Shown here one piece after another: positions 43,479-52,105 of a stretch of DNA of 64,000 nucleotides. Both the position numbers and the translations under genes were made by a program. Each line of letters begins with the position of its first letter. The first letter of the stretch is position 1. The DNA comes from JOPF133 sp052144935. GTDB taxonomy: Bacteria; Acidobacteriota; Terriglobia; Bryobacterales; Bryobacteraceae. The notes under the pieces were generated by a model. That model was given only the letters and a program-made list of their open reading frames with translations, had not been told where the DNA came from and made no database searches. Location: assembly GCA_052144935.1 (NCBI GenBank), contig JBKQPR010000190.1:1-64000 (forward strand), in the 5' to 3' direction.

Positions 43479-46400
43479 CTACTGCTTCGCGGCTCCCTTG
43501 CCGGGTGGGGCGGCCGGTCCGCCGGCCTTGGCTTTCAAAGCGGCCCACTTGGCCAGCACTGTGGTGTAGGCGGTTTCCGCCTGCTGGCAAGCGTCCAGTT
43601 GCGCCGCCGTGGGCGGCATCTCGGACCCCTGCATGCCCTGCACCGCGGCAACCATTTGAGTGCCAATGTTGGCGAGGGTCGGCGGAGCGGGTGGCTCCGC
43701 GGGAGCGCCGAAGCCTCCGCCACCTCCACCACCGCCACGCCCGCCACGTCCTCCACGGCCTCCACCACCACCCTCGGCCTCCGCGGCCACCACAGGCGCG
43801 ATCTCTTCCATCTGCTTGACCAGAGCGTCATTGGCGGCGGATTGCGGGCGCTCCTTGAGCTTGGCCACCAGGTCGCGCGCGTCTTTGTATGCGCCGGACG
43901 CGGTCCGGGCGCGGTCTTCCATCTGCGTGGTCAGGGTGAAGATCTGCTGCACTTCGGGCGTGATCTTCACGCGCGGATCCATCTTCACGGTAATGGGCTG
44001 GGTCTGGCTCTGGCCGTTGGCCGTCAAACGCACGGTATACGAGCCGGGCGCGACCCAGGGCGAGTTGACGCCGGGGTAGGTGCGATGCGGGACCGCGCCA
44101 CCGCCTCCTCCTCCGCCACGTCCACCGCCGCCTCCACCGCCGGGAAGCGGATCGTAGTGCATGTCCCAACTGAAGCGGTGCATGCCGGCGGTGGCCTTCA
44201 ATACCTGCGGGGGCGCCGGCCAATACAGCGGAAGATTGCAATCGGGCGCCGTGGGGGTCTGCTGGCAGAGTTTGTTGTAGGCCACCGGATCGGTGGCGGG
44301 ATCCGGGCTGCGCACCGGATCGTTGCTGGAATAGGTGCGAATGGTCTTGCCCTGAGCGTTGACGATCTCCAGTTTCACCTCGCTCGCGGCGGAGGGCAGG
44401 TAGTAATCGACGATGGCGCCGGGCGGCGGGTTTTCCCCGGCCTGCAATTCCGGCGGCCACGGCGTGGGATCGTTGGTGCCGAAGCGGATGCGGATGCCGG
44501 TGGCGGGTTTGAACAGCCAGCCGTTGGTAGCGGCGGCGGCCTCGGCAGCCTGGCGCAGCGGGGTCACGTCGTCGAGAATCCAGAAGCCGCGGCCGTGCGT
44601 GCCGGCCACCAGGTCGGAGCACATGCAGGAGGCATCGTCCTTGACCTCGATGTCGCGCACCGAGATGGCCGGCATGTTGAGCCGCAGCGAACTCCAATGG
44701 TCGCCGTCGTCGAAGGAGACCCAAATCTGGGTATCGGTGGCGGCGTAGAGGAGACCCTTCTTGCGCGGATCTTCGCGGATGGAGTTGGCGACCGCGCCGG
44801 GTCCAGGGGGCGCTCCGATGCCTTCGTCGATCTCGGTCCAGGTCTTGCCGCCGTCGTGCGTGCGCCAGAAATGCGGGTTCATGTCGTCGAGGCGCAGCGT
44901 GTTGGCGGCGGCGTAGGCGGTCTTGGTGTCGAAGTGGCCCGCTTCCATGTTGAAGATGCGCGTCCAGGCCTTGATCTGGGGCGGCGTGACGTCGGTCCAG
45001 TTCGCGCCGCCGTCGGTGGTGACCTGGAGGAGTCCGTCGCCGGTTCCCGCCCACAGCACGTTGACATCGAGCGACGAGGGCGCCAGCGCGGTGATGGAGC
45101 CTGCCGGCGCGGGCGTGACCCCGCTGGCGTACTTGCCGGCATTGGCGGGGACCTCCCAGGTCTGGCGCGTCAGGTCGCCGCTGATGGCGGTCCAGTTGTG
45201 GCCGGCGTTGGCGGTCTTCCACACGCGCTGGGTGGCGTAGAAGAGCACATTGGGGTCCTTGGGCGACCAGATGAGAGGCTGAGTGCGAACGGTGCGCGCG
45301 GGCGCTTCTTCCGGGGCGCCCGGCGCCCCGCCCCGCCCACCGCGTCCCCCGCGGCCCCCGCGTCCTCCAGCGGACGGTCCGACTTGGGCCTTCTGGCCGG
45401 TGAGACGGTTATAGACCGAGACCTTCCCGCCGTAGACCAGGTCGGGATTCTTCGGGTCGGGAGCGGCTTCGCCGTATTCCTCGATTCCCACGGGGTGCCA
45501 ATCGTGGAAAGTGATCTCGCCATCCATGCCGCGGCTATCCACGCAGGCCGAGCCGGAGTCCTGCTGGCCGCTGCAGAGACGGTAGGGGAAGGCGTTGTCG
45601 GCGGTGACGTGATACATGGCAGCCGTCGGCTGGGTGTACCAGTTGCTCCACGATTCGCCGCGATTGGCCGAAACCACCGCGCCCTGGTCGCTGACCAGCA
45701 GGATGATGTTGGGGTTGTTGGGATTGACCCAGCTCTTCTGATAGTCGTCGCCACCCGGAGCGCCGCGCACGGCCGACCAGGTGAGGCCGCCATCCTCGGT
45801 GCGCCAGAAGACCGTCGAGCAGCTATAAACCACGTTTTCGTTCTTGGGATCGACCGTGATGGTGGGCAGGTCGCCGCCGCCGATGCGGCCCAGAGGCCGG
45901 GTGTCGGGCGGATGGCGCTGGGAGCCGGTCTCCGCCACGCGCGGATCGTCGGTGGCCAGGAACCAATTGTAGCCGCCATCGGTGGTTTTGTAGAAGGCGA
46001 TGGCGCCGCCTCCGCCACGCCCACCGCGCCCGCCGCGTCCGGGCCCAGAGGGCGCCCCCGCCGGGGTAGGAGCTCCGCCGCGGGCCCCGCCGCCGGCCGG
46101 CGTACCCACCGCAATGGTGGCGTAGATCACCCTGGGGTTGCTGGGGGCAATGGCGAGATTGGCTTCGATGATGGCCGGCAGGCCGGTGGTCAGTTTCCTC
46201 CAGCTCGTGCCGCCGTCGGTGGATTTGAAGATGCCGCCATCGGTGCCGCCGAAAGCGCCGTTTTCCATGAATCCCTGTTGCTGCTGCCACAGGGTGGCGT
46301 AGACGGTGTTGGGATCGCTGGGATCGATGCGGACGTCGTTGCCGCTGGTGTAGTCGTCCTTAAAAAGCACCTGTTGGAAGCTGGCGCCGCCATCGATGGA

Positions 46401-46943
46401 GCGGTAGATGCCGCGTTCGGGATTGGGACCGTAGGGATGTCCCAGGGCGGCCACGAAGAGCCGGTTGGGATTCCTGGGGTCGACGTCGATCTGGGCGATC
46501 ATCTGCGAATTGCGGAGGCCCAGGTGCGTCCAGGTCTTGCCCGCATCCGTGGATTTGTACACGCCGTCGCCCGTAGCCAGGTCGGGCCGGATGATTCCGG
46601 CGCCGCTGCCGACGTAAATGACGTTGGGATCGGACGGGGCCACCGCGATGGCGCCAATCGAGCCGGTGGGCTGGCTGTCGAAGAGCGGGGTCCAGGTCGA
46701 GCCGTAGTCGGTAGATCGCCAGACGCCGCCGTTATCGAAGCCGGCGTAAAAGACGTTGGGCTGGCTGGGCACGCCGGAGAGCGCCCGCGCGCGGCCGGCC
46801 CGGGGCGGTCCGATGGAGCGCCAGTGCATCTCGGAATAGAGGCGGGTGTCGATCCCAGAAGGCGCCCCCTGGGCCAGCGCCAATGGCGCCAGCGCCAAAC
46901 CGGGAACGAGGAACGCGAAACGGCGAATCGATAAGCGGGGCAT
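43479..46943 (-). CDS. Secreted BNR/sortilin-like multi-blade propeller protein with Gly/Arg repeats
   Basis: A 1154-residue exoprotein from the ATG at 46943 with signal peptide (FAFLVPGLALAPLALAQ). AGGAGG lies 12-13 bases upstream. At least eight BNR/Asp-box or Vps10-like blades occur (GGVWRSTDYGSTWTPLF, GVYKSTDAGKTWTHLG, GGIFKSTDGGTSWRKL and so on) up to about residue 790. A C-terminal region with Ig-like strands (YTVRLTANGQSQTQPITV) follows. Four Gly/Arg low-complexity stretches break the blades and tail. Such proteins are abundant in acidobacteria and often annotated as glycosyl hydrolases, but the Asp-box is structural and the activity is unknown. Confidence 0.85.
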   Translation of the reverse strand: MPRLSIRRFAFLVPGLALAPLALAQGAPSGIDTRLYSEMHWRSIGPPRAGRARALSGVPSQPNVFYAGFDNGGVWRSTDYGSTWTPLFDSQPTGSIGAIAVAPSDPNVIYVGSGAGIIRPDLATGDGVYKSTDAGKTWTHLGLRNSQMIAQIDVDPRNPNRLFVAALGHPYGPNPERGIYRSIDGGASFQQVLFKDDYTSGNDVRIDPSDPNTVYATLWQQQQGFMENGAFGGTDGGIFKSTDGGTSWRKLTTGLPAIIEANLAIAPSNPRVIYATIAVGTPAGGGARGGAPTPAGAPSGPGRGGRGGRGGGGAIAFYKTTDGGYNWFLATDDPRVAETGSQRHPPDTRPLGRIGGGDLPTITVDPKNENVVYSCSTVFWRTEDGGLTWSAVRGAPGGDDYQKSWVNPNNPNIILLVSDQGAVVSANRGESWSNWYTQPTAAMYHVTADNAFPYRLCSGQQDSGSACVDSRGMDGEITFHDWHPVGIEEYGEAAPDPKNPDLVYGGKVSVYNRLTGQKAQVGPSAGGRGGRGGRGGRGGAPGAPEEAPARTVRTQPLIWSPKDPNVLFYATQRVWKTANAGHNWTAISGDLTRQTWEVPANAGKYASGVTPAPAGSITALAPSSLDVNVLWAGTGDGLLQVTTDGGANWTDVTPPQIKAWTRIFNMEAGHFDTKTAYAAANTLRLDDMNPHFWRTHDGGKTWTEIDEGIGAPPGPGAVANSIREDPRKKGLLYAATDTQIWVSFDDGDHWSSLRLNMPAISVRDIEVKDDASCMCSDLVAGTHGRGFWILDDVTPLRQAAEAAAATNGWLFKPATGIRIRFGTNDPTPWPPELQAGENPPPGAIVDYYLPSAASEVKLEIVNAQGKTIRTYSSNDPVRSPDPATDPVAYNKLCQQTPTAPDCNLPLYWPAPPQVLKATAGMHRFSWDMHYDPLPGGGGGGGRGGGGGGGAVPHRTYPGVNSPWVAPGSYTVRLTANGQSQTQPITVKMDPRVKITPEVQQIFTLTTQMEDRARTASGAYKDARDLVAKLKERPQSAANDALVKQMEEIAPVVAAEAEGGGGGRGGRGGRGGGGGGGGFGAPAEPPAPPTLANIGTQMVAAVQGMQGSEMPPTAAQLDACQQAETAYTTVLAKWAALKAKAGGPAAPPGKGAAKQ

Positions 46944-47184
46944 AGAGACGGTGGCAAACCTCCTAGACTTCCCGAGTGTAATACGATTCGCGCTGTGGGC
47001 GGAAGCAGCGGGGGACGGCAAAGGCTGCGGCGAGGGCGCGGCTTCTGCCCCTGAGGGAGTTTTTATCCGGATGCTCCAGACGAGGTGTTCGACCGGCGCT
47101 TTGCGGCGTTCCAACCGAAGCAAAGGGATGCAAGGACCGGCTGGCTTTATTGGGACGGTGGGTCGGTTCTTGTTTGGAGGCTCC

Positions 47185-47295
47185 TTAGAACCTGCGCATT
47201 AGAACCTCCGGAGAACTATACTTGCGTAGCGTTTGTTCAGATACGCCTTTGAGGCGGCGGCGTTCCTTGATAAAATCGTCAAAGCGAAGTTCCAT
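47185..47295 (-). pseudogene. Tyrosine-recombinase (integrase) N-terminal stub
   Basis: The ATG at 47295 follows a strong AAGGAGAGG. It encodes MELRFDDFIKERRRLKGVSE and QTLRKY, the typical N-terminal core-binding helix pair of Xer/phage-type integrases. The frame ends after 36 residues (LMRRF, TAA at 47185). No catalytic Arg-His-Arg-Tyr domain is present on either side. It reads away from the tRNA-Arg gene 60 bases to the right, the usual position of an integrase at an attachment site. Confidence 0.6.
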
Positions 47296-47355
47296 TCCCA
47301 ATACCTCTCCTTCGCGTTGGGAATTCGGTAAGCTGTTGATTCTCAAAGGGGATGC

Positions 47356-47432
47356 GCGCCCGTAGCTCAGGTGGATAGAGCGGCTGGCTTCGAACCAGTA
47401 GGTCGGGAGTTCGAGTCTCTCCGGGCGCGCCA
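47356..47432 (+). tRNA. tRNA-Arg (anticodon TCG)
   Basis: A full cloverleaf can be drawn. The acceptor GCGCCCG/CGGGCGC, D-stem GCTC/GAGC, anticodon stem GCTGG/CCAGT with loop CTTCGAA (anticodon TCG, reading CGA), and T-stem GGGAG/CTCTC with loop TTCGAGT all pair. Discriminator G and a genome-encoded CCA complete it. It is upstream of the housekeeping ATP synthase operon. Confidence 0.95.
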
Positions 47433-47676
47433 GATTCTAAAGGACTTACCAATCGATTTGCCCCTCGAAGCGGCCGGTTTGACAGCAACCTTGGCAGCAA
47501 CCGGGCGTCAAACCTCCCTGTCATCCCCGGTGGCGCGCCCCCCGCCCCACCCGCGTCAGACCTCTACCGCCATCCCGGTGGTGCTGGGCGCCGCGGAGCG
47601 GTTGACGGGTCTTTTGGCAGGGTGTTAACCTGTTCTGCTAAGAACGGGGTAGTCGTCTCTCCTCAAACGAAATCTC

Positions 47677-48126
47677 ATGGAAGCCACGCTGCACCAACTG
47701 GGCGGAATACTGCTGAGCGCTCTGCCCACTTTCATCCTCGTGATCTTTCTCCATTACTACTTGAAATTCATGTTTTTCAAGCCGTTGGAGAAGGTGCTCG
47801 GCGAGCGCCATGCCGCTACCGAGGGCGCGCGCGCACTGGCCGTCGAGAGCCTCCAGCGCGCCGAGCGAAAGACCGCCGAGTACGAAGCCGCCATGCGCGC
47901 CGAACGGGCCAAGATCTATCGGGAATTCGAGCAGCATCACAAGCGCCTGCAAGAAGAGGAGAACGCCGCCCTGTTGGCCGAGCGGACCGCCGCCGAACAG
48001 CACGTCCGCGAGGCCAGAGAGGAACTGGCTCGCGAGTTGGAAGCGGCCAAGACTTCTCTGGCCGCCACCAGCGACGCGCTGGCCGGCCAGATCGCCGAAT
48101 CCATCTTGCGCCGGAGAGCCGCATGA
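47677..48126 (+). CDS. atpF: F-type ATP synthase subunit b' (second b-type stalk protein)
   Basis: A 149-residue protein with one N-terminal membrane helix (LLSALPTFILVIFLHYYLKF), the FFKPLEKVLGER join and a long charged helix to the end. It is one of two different b-type proteins encoded in tandem, as in photosynthetic bacteria and Acidobacteria, where b and b' form a heterodimeric peripheral stalk. Its stop overlaps the next start by ATGA. It opens the housekeeping F1 operon. Confidence 0.85.
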   Translation: MEATLHQLGGILLSALPTFILVIFLHYYLKFMFFKPLEKVLGERHAATEGARALAVESLQRAERKTAEYEAAMRAERAKIYREFEQHHKRLQEEENAALLAERTAAEQHVREAREELARELEAAKTSLAATSDALAGQIAESILRRRAA

Positions 48127-48761
48127 AGCGCTTGGCGCCGTGGATTCTAACCATCGGATTGACCGCCGCGGCCCCCGCGAGTTTCGCGCAGGATCCCAAG
48201 GCTGCCCCGGAAGCCGAGCCTAGGGGGTCCAGGGTCGCCAGGACCGAGGCCAGGATGGAAGAGGAAGAAGCCAGGCTCATCCGTTGGAAGTGGGCCAATT
48301 TTCTGGTGCTGGCGGGCGCCATCGGCTACCTGGCTGCCAAATATGGCGGGCCGTTTTTCGCCGCGCGCTCCAAGCAGATTCGAAAAGAGATGATGGAGGC
48401 CGGCGACGTTCGCAAAGACGCCGAAGAGCGGGCCGCCGCGGTGGATCGCAGGCTGGCCAATCTGGCTGCCGATATCGCCCGCCTGAAGGCCGAGTCCGTC
48501 GAGGAGCGCCAGGCCGAAACCGAGCGGCTGCGCCGGCATCGCGAGGCCGAGCGGGCCAAGATTCAAGCCCACGCCCAGCGCGAGATCGAATCCGCCGGCA
48601 AGGCGGCCCGCCTGGAGTTGAAGCGCTATGCGGCCGGCCTGGCGGTGGAGTTGGGGGAACAGAAGATCCGCGTGCGCATGACCGCCGAAATCCAGGACCG
48701 GCTGGTGGGCGGCTTCGTGCGCGACCTCCAATCGCCCTCTTCGCCGGCCGGCGCTAATTAA
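48123..48761 (+). CDS. atpF: F-type ATP synthase subunit b with N-terminal signal-like segment
   Basis: A 212-residue stalk protein, start in ATGA overlap with b'. Unlike usual b subunits it begins with an apparent cleavable signal peptide (MKRLAPWILTIGLTAAAPA, then FAQD) and about 35 charged residues. The true membrane helix (WANFLVLAGAIGYLAAKYGG) follows at about 59-78. A coiled coil to the end (ERQAETERLRRHREAERAK) is typical. The extra export segment would put the N-terminus in the periplasm. Confidence 0.85.
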   Translation: MKRLAPWILTIGLTAAAPASFAQDPKAAPEAEPRGSRVARTEARMEEEEARLIRWKWANFLVLAGAIGYLAAKYGGPFFAARSKQIRKEMMEAGDVRKDAEERAAAVDRRLANLAADIARLKAESVEERQAETERLRRHREAERAKIQAHAQREIESAGKAARLELKRYAAGLAVELGEQKIRVRMTAEIQDRLVGGFVRDLQSPSSPAGAN

Positions 48762-48762
48762 G

Positions 48763-49317
48763 ATGACACTTTCCGCCGTAGCCGCCCGATACGCCAACGC
48801 CCTGGCCGACGTGGTCACCTCGCCGGCCTCCCCACTCCCGCCGGCGCAGGCGCTCGAGGAATTGCGCGCTTTCGAGGCCACTATGGCCGAATCGCAGGCG
48901 CTGCGCGAGGCGCTCGCCACGCCCGCCGTGCCGGTCGGCCGCAAGAAAGCGGTGGTGGGGCGCATCGCCGGCATCTTGGGGATCTCGGGCATCTCCCGCA
49001 ATTTTCTGTTCGTGCTGGTGGATCACCGCCGCGCGGGTTCGCTCGCCGAAATCGTCCGCACGCTGGAATTGGTCCTGGACGAGCGGCTGGGCTTCGCGCG
49101 CGCCGACATCGCCGCGCCCATGGAATTGACCGAGCCGCAGCGCACGGCTGTGCGGGCGGAGCTTGAGCGCCTCACGGGCAAGCGCCTCCGGCCACATTTC
49201 GCCATCGACCAGTCGCTCGTCGGCGGTGTGGTGGCGCGAATCGGCTCCACCATTTACGACGGTTCGGTGCGCGGGCGCCTCGAATCCCTGGAACGGCGGC
49301 TCGGCGCGGAAACTTAG
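48763..49317 (+). CDS. atpH: F-type ATP synthase subunit delta
   Basis: A 184-residue protein starting one base after the b stop. It matches delta/OSCP: an N-terminal helical domain (VAARYANALADVV, EELRAFEATMAES) and the C-terminal strand region (LTEPQRTAVRAELERLTGK, IDQSLVGGVVARIGSTIYDGSVRGRL). Delta sits on top of F1 and binds the b/b' stalk. Confidence 0.92.
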   Translation: MTLSAVAARYANALADVVTSPASPLPPAQALEELRAFEATMAESQALREALATPAVPVGRKKAVVGRIAGILGISGISRNFLFVLVDHRRAGSLAEIVRTLELVLDERLGFARADIAAPMELTEPQRTAVRAELERLTGKRLRPHFAIDQSLVGGVVARIGSTIYDGSVRGRLESLERRLGAET

Positions 49318-49330
49318 GCAACGAGGATTT

Positions 49331-50881
49331 ATGGCTCATATTCGAGCGGACGAAATTACCAGTATTCTCCGCCAGGAGATCGAAAACTACGAGCGGGCCC
49401 TCGACGTCACCGAAACCGGTTCGGTGATCTCGGTCGGCGACGGCATCGCGCGCATCCATGGCCTGGAGAAAGTGATGGCCGGCGAGCTGATCGAGTTCCC
49501 GCACGGCGTTGCGGGCATTGCCATGAACCTGGAAGAAGACCAGGTGGGCGCGGTGCTGCTGGGCGATTTCACCGAGATCAAGGAAGGCGATGAGGTGAAG
49601 CGCACCGGCCGCATCATGTCGGTGCCGGTGGGCGACGCGTTGATTGGCCGGGTGGTCGACGCGCTCGGCCAACCCATCGACGGCAAGGGCCCCGTGCAGA
49701 CCACCGAGTTCAACCCGGTGGAACGCCAGGCGCCCGGGGTGGTGGCGCGGCAGCCCGTGAAAGAGCCCGTGCAGACCGGCATCAAGGCCATCGACGCCAT
49801 GATTCCGATCGGCCGCGGCCAGCGCGAGTTGATCATTGGCGACCGGCAGACCGGCAAGACCGCCATCGCGCTCGACACCATCATCAACCAGAAGGGCGGC
49901 GACATAATCTGCATTTATGTCGCCGTCGGCCAGAAGCGCTCCACCGTGGCGCAGGTGGTCAAGACGCTGGAAGATTACGGCGCCATGGAGTACAGCATCG
50001 TGGTCTGCGCCTCGGCTTCCGATCCGGCCCCCATGCAATATATCGCGCCGTTCGCCGGCTGCGCCATGGGCGAATACTTCCGCGACCGCGGCAAACACGC
50101 GCTGTGCATCTACGACGATCTTTCCAAGCACGCCGCGGCCTATCGCGAAATCTCGCTGCTGCTGCGCCGCCCGCCCGGCCGCGAGGCCTACCCGGGCGAC
50201 GTTTTTTACCTCCACAGCCGCCTGCTGGAACGCGCCGCCAAATTGAACCAGGCGAACGGCGCCGGATCGCTCACCGCCCTGCCCTTCATCGAAACCCAGG
50301 CCGGCGACGTTTCCGCGTACATCCCCACCAACGTGATCTCGATCACCGATGGCCAGATCTTTCTGGAAAGCGACCTGTTCAACTCCAACGTGCGGCCGGC
50401 CATCAACGTGGGCATCTCGGTCAGCCGCGTGGGCGGCAATGCGCAGACCAAGGCCATGAAGTCGATCGCCGGCAGCTTGCGCCTGGACCTGGCCCAGTAC
50501 CGCGCGCTGGCGGCCTTCGCGCAGTTCGGGTCGGACCTGGACAAGGCTTCGCTCGACCAACTCAACCGCGGCAAGCACCTGGTGGAAATCCTCAAGCAGG
50601 AACAGTATCGGCCGCTGCCCCTGGAAAAGCAGGTGGTCATCATCTTCGCCGGCACCAAGGGCTACCTGGACGATCTGCCGGTAGAGGTCTGCCGCAAGTT
50701 CGAAGAGGAGCTGTACCGCTTCGTGGACAACGCGCACCACGGCCTGTGGGACGAGATTCGCACCAAGAAGGCGCTCGACGATACCTTGCGCGCCAAGGTA
50801 ATCGCGGTCATCGAGGAGTTCAAGGCGCGGTTCGTGGCGGAGCTGCAGTCCGCCGGCGCCGCGGGCCAAACCCATGCCTAG
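49331..50881 (+). CDS. atpA: F-type ATP synthase subunit alpha
   Basis: A 516-residue protein, full-length for alpha. The P-loop GDRQTGKT is at 170-177, and the central block ICIYVAVGQKRSTVAQV and LLLRRPPGREAYPGDVF is typical. The ATG at 49331 follows GAGGATTT. There is no low-complexity tail, unlike the N-ATPase alpha at 22.4 kb. Its end overlaps gamma by 8 bases. Confidence 0.96.
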   Translation: MAHIRADEITSILRQEIENYERALDVTETGSVISVGDGIARIHGLEKVMAGELIEFPHGVAGIAMNLEEDQVGAVLLGDFTEIKEGDEVKRTGRIMSVPVGDALIGRVVDALGQPIDGKGPVQTTEFNPVERQAPGVVARQPVKEPVQTGIKAIDAMIPIGRGQRELIIGDRQTGKTAIALDTIINQKGGDIICIYVAVGQKRSTVAQVVKTLEDYGAMEYSIVVCASASDPAPMQYIAPFAGCAMGEYFRDRGKHALCIYDDLSKHAAAYREISLLLRRPPGREAYPGDVFYLHSRLLERAAKLNQANGAGSLTALPFIETQAGDVSAYIPTNVISITDGQIFLESDLFNSNVRPAINVGISVSRVGGNAQTKAMKSIAGSLRLDLAQYRALAAFAQFGSDLDKASLDQLNRGKHLVEILKQEQYRPLPLEKQVVIIFAGTKGYLDDLPVEVCRKFEEELYRFVDNAHHGLWDEIRTKKALDDTLRAKVIAVIEEFKARFVAELQSAGAAGQTHA

Positions 50882-51734
50882 CCTGATCGACATCCGGCGG
50901 CGCATCCGCTCGGTGAAGAACACCCAGCAGATCACCAAGGCCATGAAAATGGTCTCGGCCGCCAAGCTGCGCCGCGCGCAGGATCGCGTGATCGCCGCGC
51001 GCCCGTACGGCTCTTTGCTGCGCAAAGTGCTGGCCAACGTAGCCGCGGCGGTGGCCGCGGATGAGCAAGCGGGATCGGACCCGCTGCTGGCCCAGCGTCC
51101 CGAAAAACGCATCCTGGCGGCCTTGATCACCAGCGACAAAGGCCTGGCTGGCGCCTTCAATTCCAACACCATCAAAACCGCCCAGCACTTTATCGCCAAG
51201 CACCCCGAAGCCTCCGTGACTCTGGAGTTGATCGGACGCAAGGGCCGCGACTTCTTCCGCAAGCGCGGCGCCTTGATCGGTGGCGAATACCTCGGCTTGG
51301 CCGCCAAGGTGAAGTTCGAGGATTTGGCCGCCATTGCGCGCAAGGCCATGGAGGCGTACCGCAACGAGGAGATCGACGCCGTCTACATGATCTACAACGA
51401 ATTCAAGAACGTGGCGTCGCAGAAGCTGACGGTGGCGCGGGTGCTGCCCATGGAGATGCCCAAAGAAGAGGCTCCCGTGGATTACATCTTCGAGCAGCCG
51501 GCCGCCGAGATGCTTTCGGCGTTGCTGCCGAAATATGTGGAGATGGAGTTCTACCGCGCCCAACTGGAATCGGCCGCCGCCGAACATGCCGCCCGCATGA
51601 CCGCCATGGACGCCGCCACTTCCAACGCCGGAGAAATGATCGACAAGCTGACCCTCTACATGAACCGCGTGCGCCAGGCCAGTATCACCAAGGAGATCAT
51701 CGAAGTGGTCAGCGGCGCCGCGGCGGCGGAGTAG
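50874..51734 (+). CDS. atpG: F-type ATP synthase subunit gamma
   Basis: A 286-residue central stalk protein: LIDIRRRIRSVKNTQQITKAM at the start, ALITSDKGLAGAFNSN in the middle, and the C-terminal helix MIDKLTLYMNRVRQASITKEI. The start lies inside the last codons of alpha. An unknown gene follows before beta, where beta would normally come directly. Confidence 0.94.
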   Translation: MPSLIDIRRRIRSVKNTQQITKAMKMVSAAKLRRAQDRVIAARPYGSLLRKVLANVAAAVAADEQAGSDPLLAQRPEKRILAALITSDKGLAGAFNSNTIKTAQHFIAKHPEASVTLELIGRKGRDFFRKRGALIGGEYLGLAAKVKFEDLAAIARKAMEAYRNEEIDAVYMIYNEFKNVASQKLTVARVLPMEMPKEEAPVDYIFEQPAAEMLSALLPKYVEMEFYRAQLESAAAEHAARMTAMDAATSNAGEMIDKLTLYMNRVRQASITKEIIEVVSGAAAAE

Positions 51735-51745
51735 GATGGAAGCGT

Positions 51746-52105
51746 ATGAAAATTGTCGGCTTAGAAAACCCGGAAGGGCCGATCGACGATCTGGAGCGGA
51801 TCCGGAATAGACTGGGCGCCAAGTTCGAGCGCATCGAGGCGCTGATCTCGGATTCCAACGAGAGCCTGGCGGGCCAGATGACGAGCTTCCGGCAGAGCAT
51901 GAACGAAGGTTTCGCGGCTCTGAAGGCGAGCATCCGAATGCACGCCGAGGCTATCGAGTGGGAGACCGGGCATTCCCGGTTGGCCGGGACCGGTTTGGAA
52001 GAGGTCACGGACGAATCGCTGGACGAGGTGCTCGCCCTAATGAACGAGAATTTGTGCCGGTTGGAAGAGAGGCTTGGCCCCGAAGAATCATATGGCAACC
52101 AATGA
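51746..52105 (+). CDS. Unknown coiled-coil protein inserted between gamma and beta
   Basis: A 119-residue protein starting 11 bases after gamma (MKIVGLENPEGPIDDLERIR) and overlapping the start of beta by 14 bases. It is therefore firmly part of the operon. It is almost all helix: LGAKFERIEALISDSNESL, MNEGFAALKASIRMHAEAIEW, and a C-terminal ESLDEVLALMNENLCRLEERL. There is no membrane helix or signal, and one cysteine. The heptad-like spacing suggests a coiled coil or a helical hairpin. I know no ATP synthase subunit with this sequence. It may be an assembly factor, a regulator or an unrelated passenger. Confidence 0.7.
   Translation: MKIVGLENPEGPIDDLERIRNRLGAKFERIEALISDSNESLAGQMTSFRQSMNEGFAALKASIRMHAEAIEWETGHSRLAGTGLEEVTDESLDEVLALMNENLCRLEERLGPEESYGNQ

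Noticed and set aside
43599..46934. 1111-codon rightward ORF opposite the BNR exoprotein
   Set aside because: Antisense frame of a GC-rich gene with Gly/Arg runs. The leftward frame has signal peptide and BNR motifs; this one has none.
47279..47524. Leftward 81-codon ORF with GETRTPDLLVRSQPLYPPEL
   Set aside because: This is the well-known false ORF made by reading a tRNA gene on its opposite strand; the real feature is tRNA-Arg.
49172..51364. 730-codon leftward ORF across atpA and atpG
   Set aside because: Covers two certain ATP synthase genes on the other strand and shows no domain.
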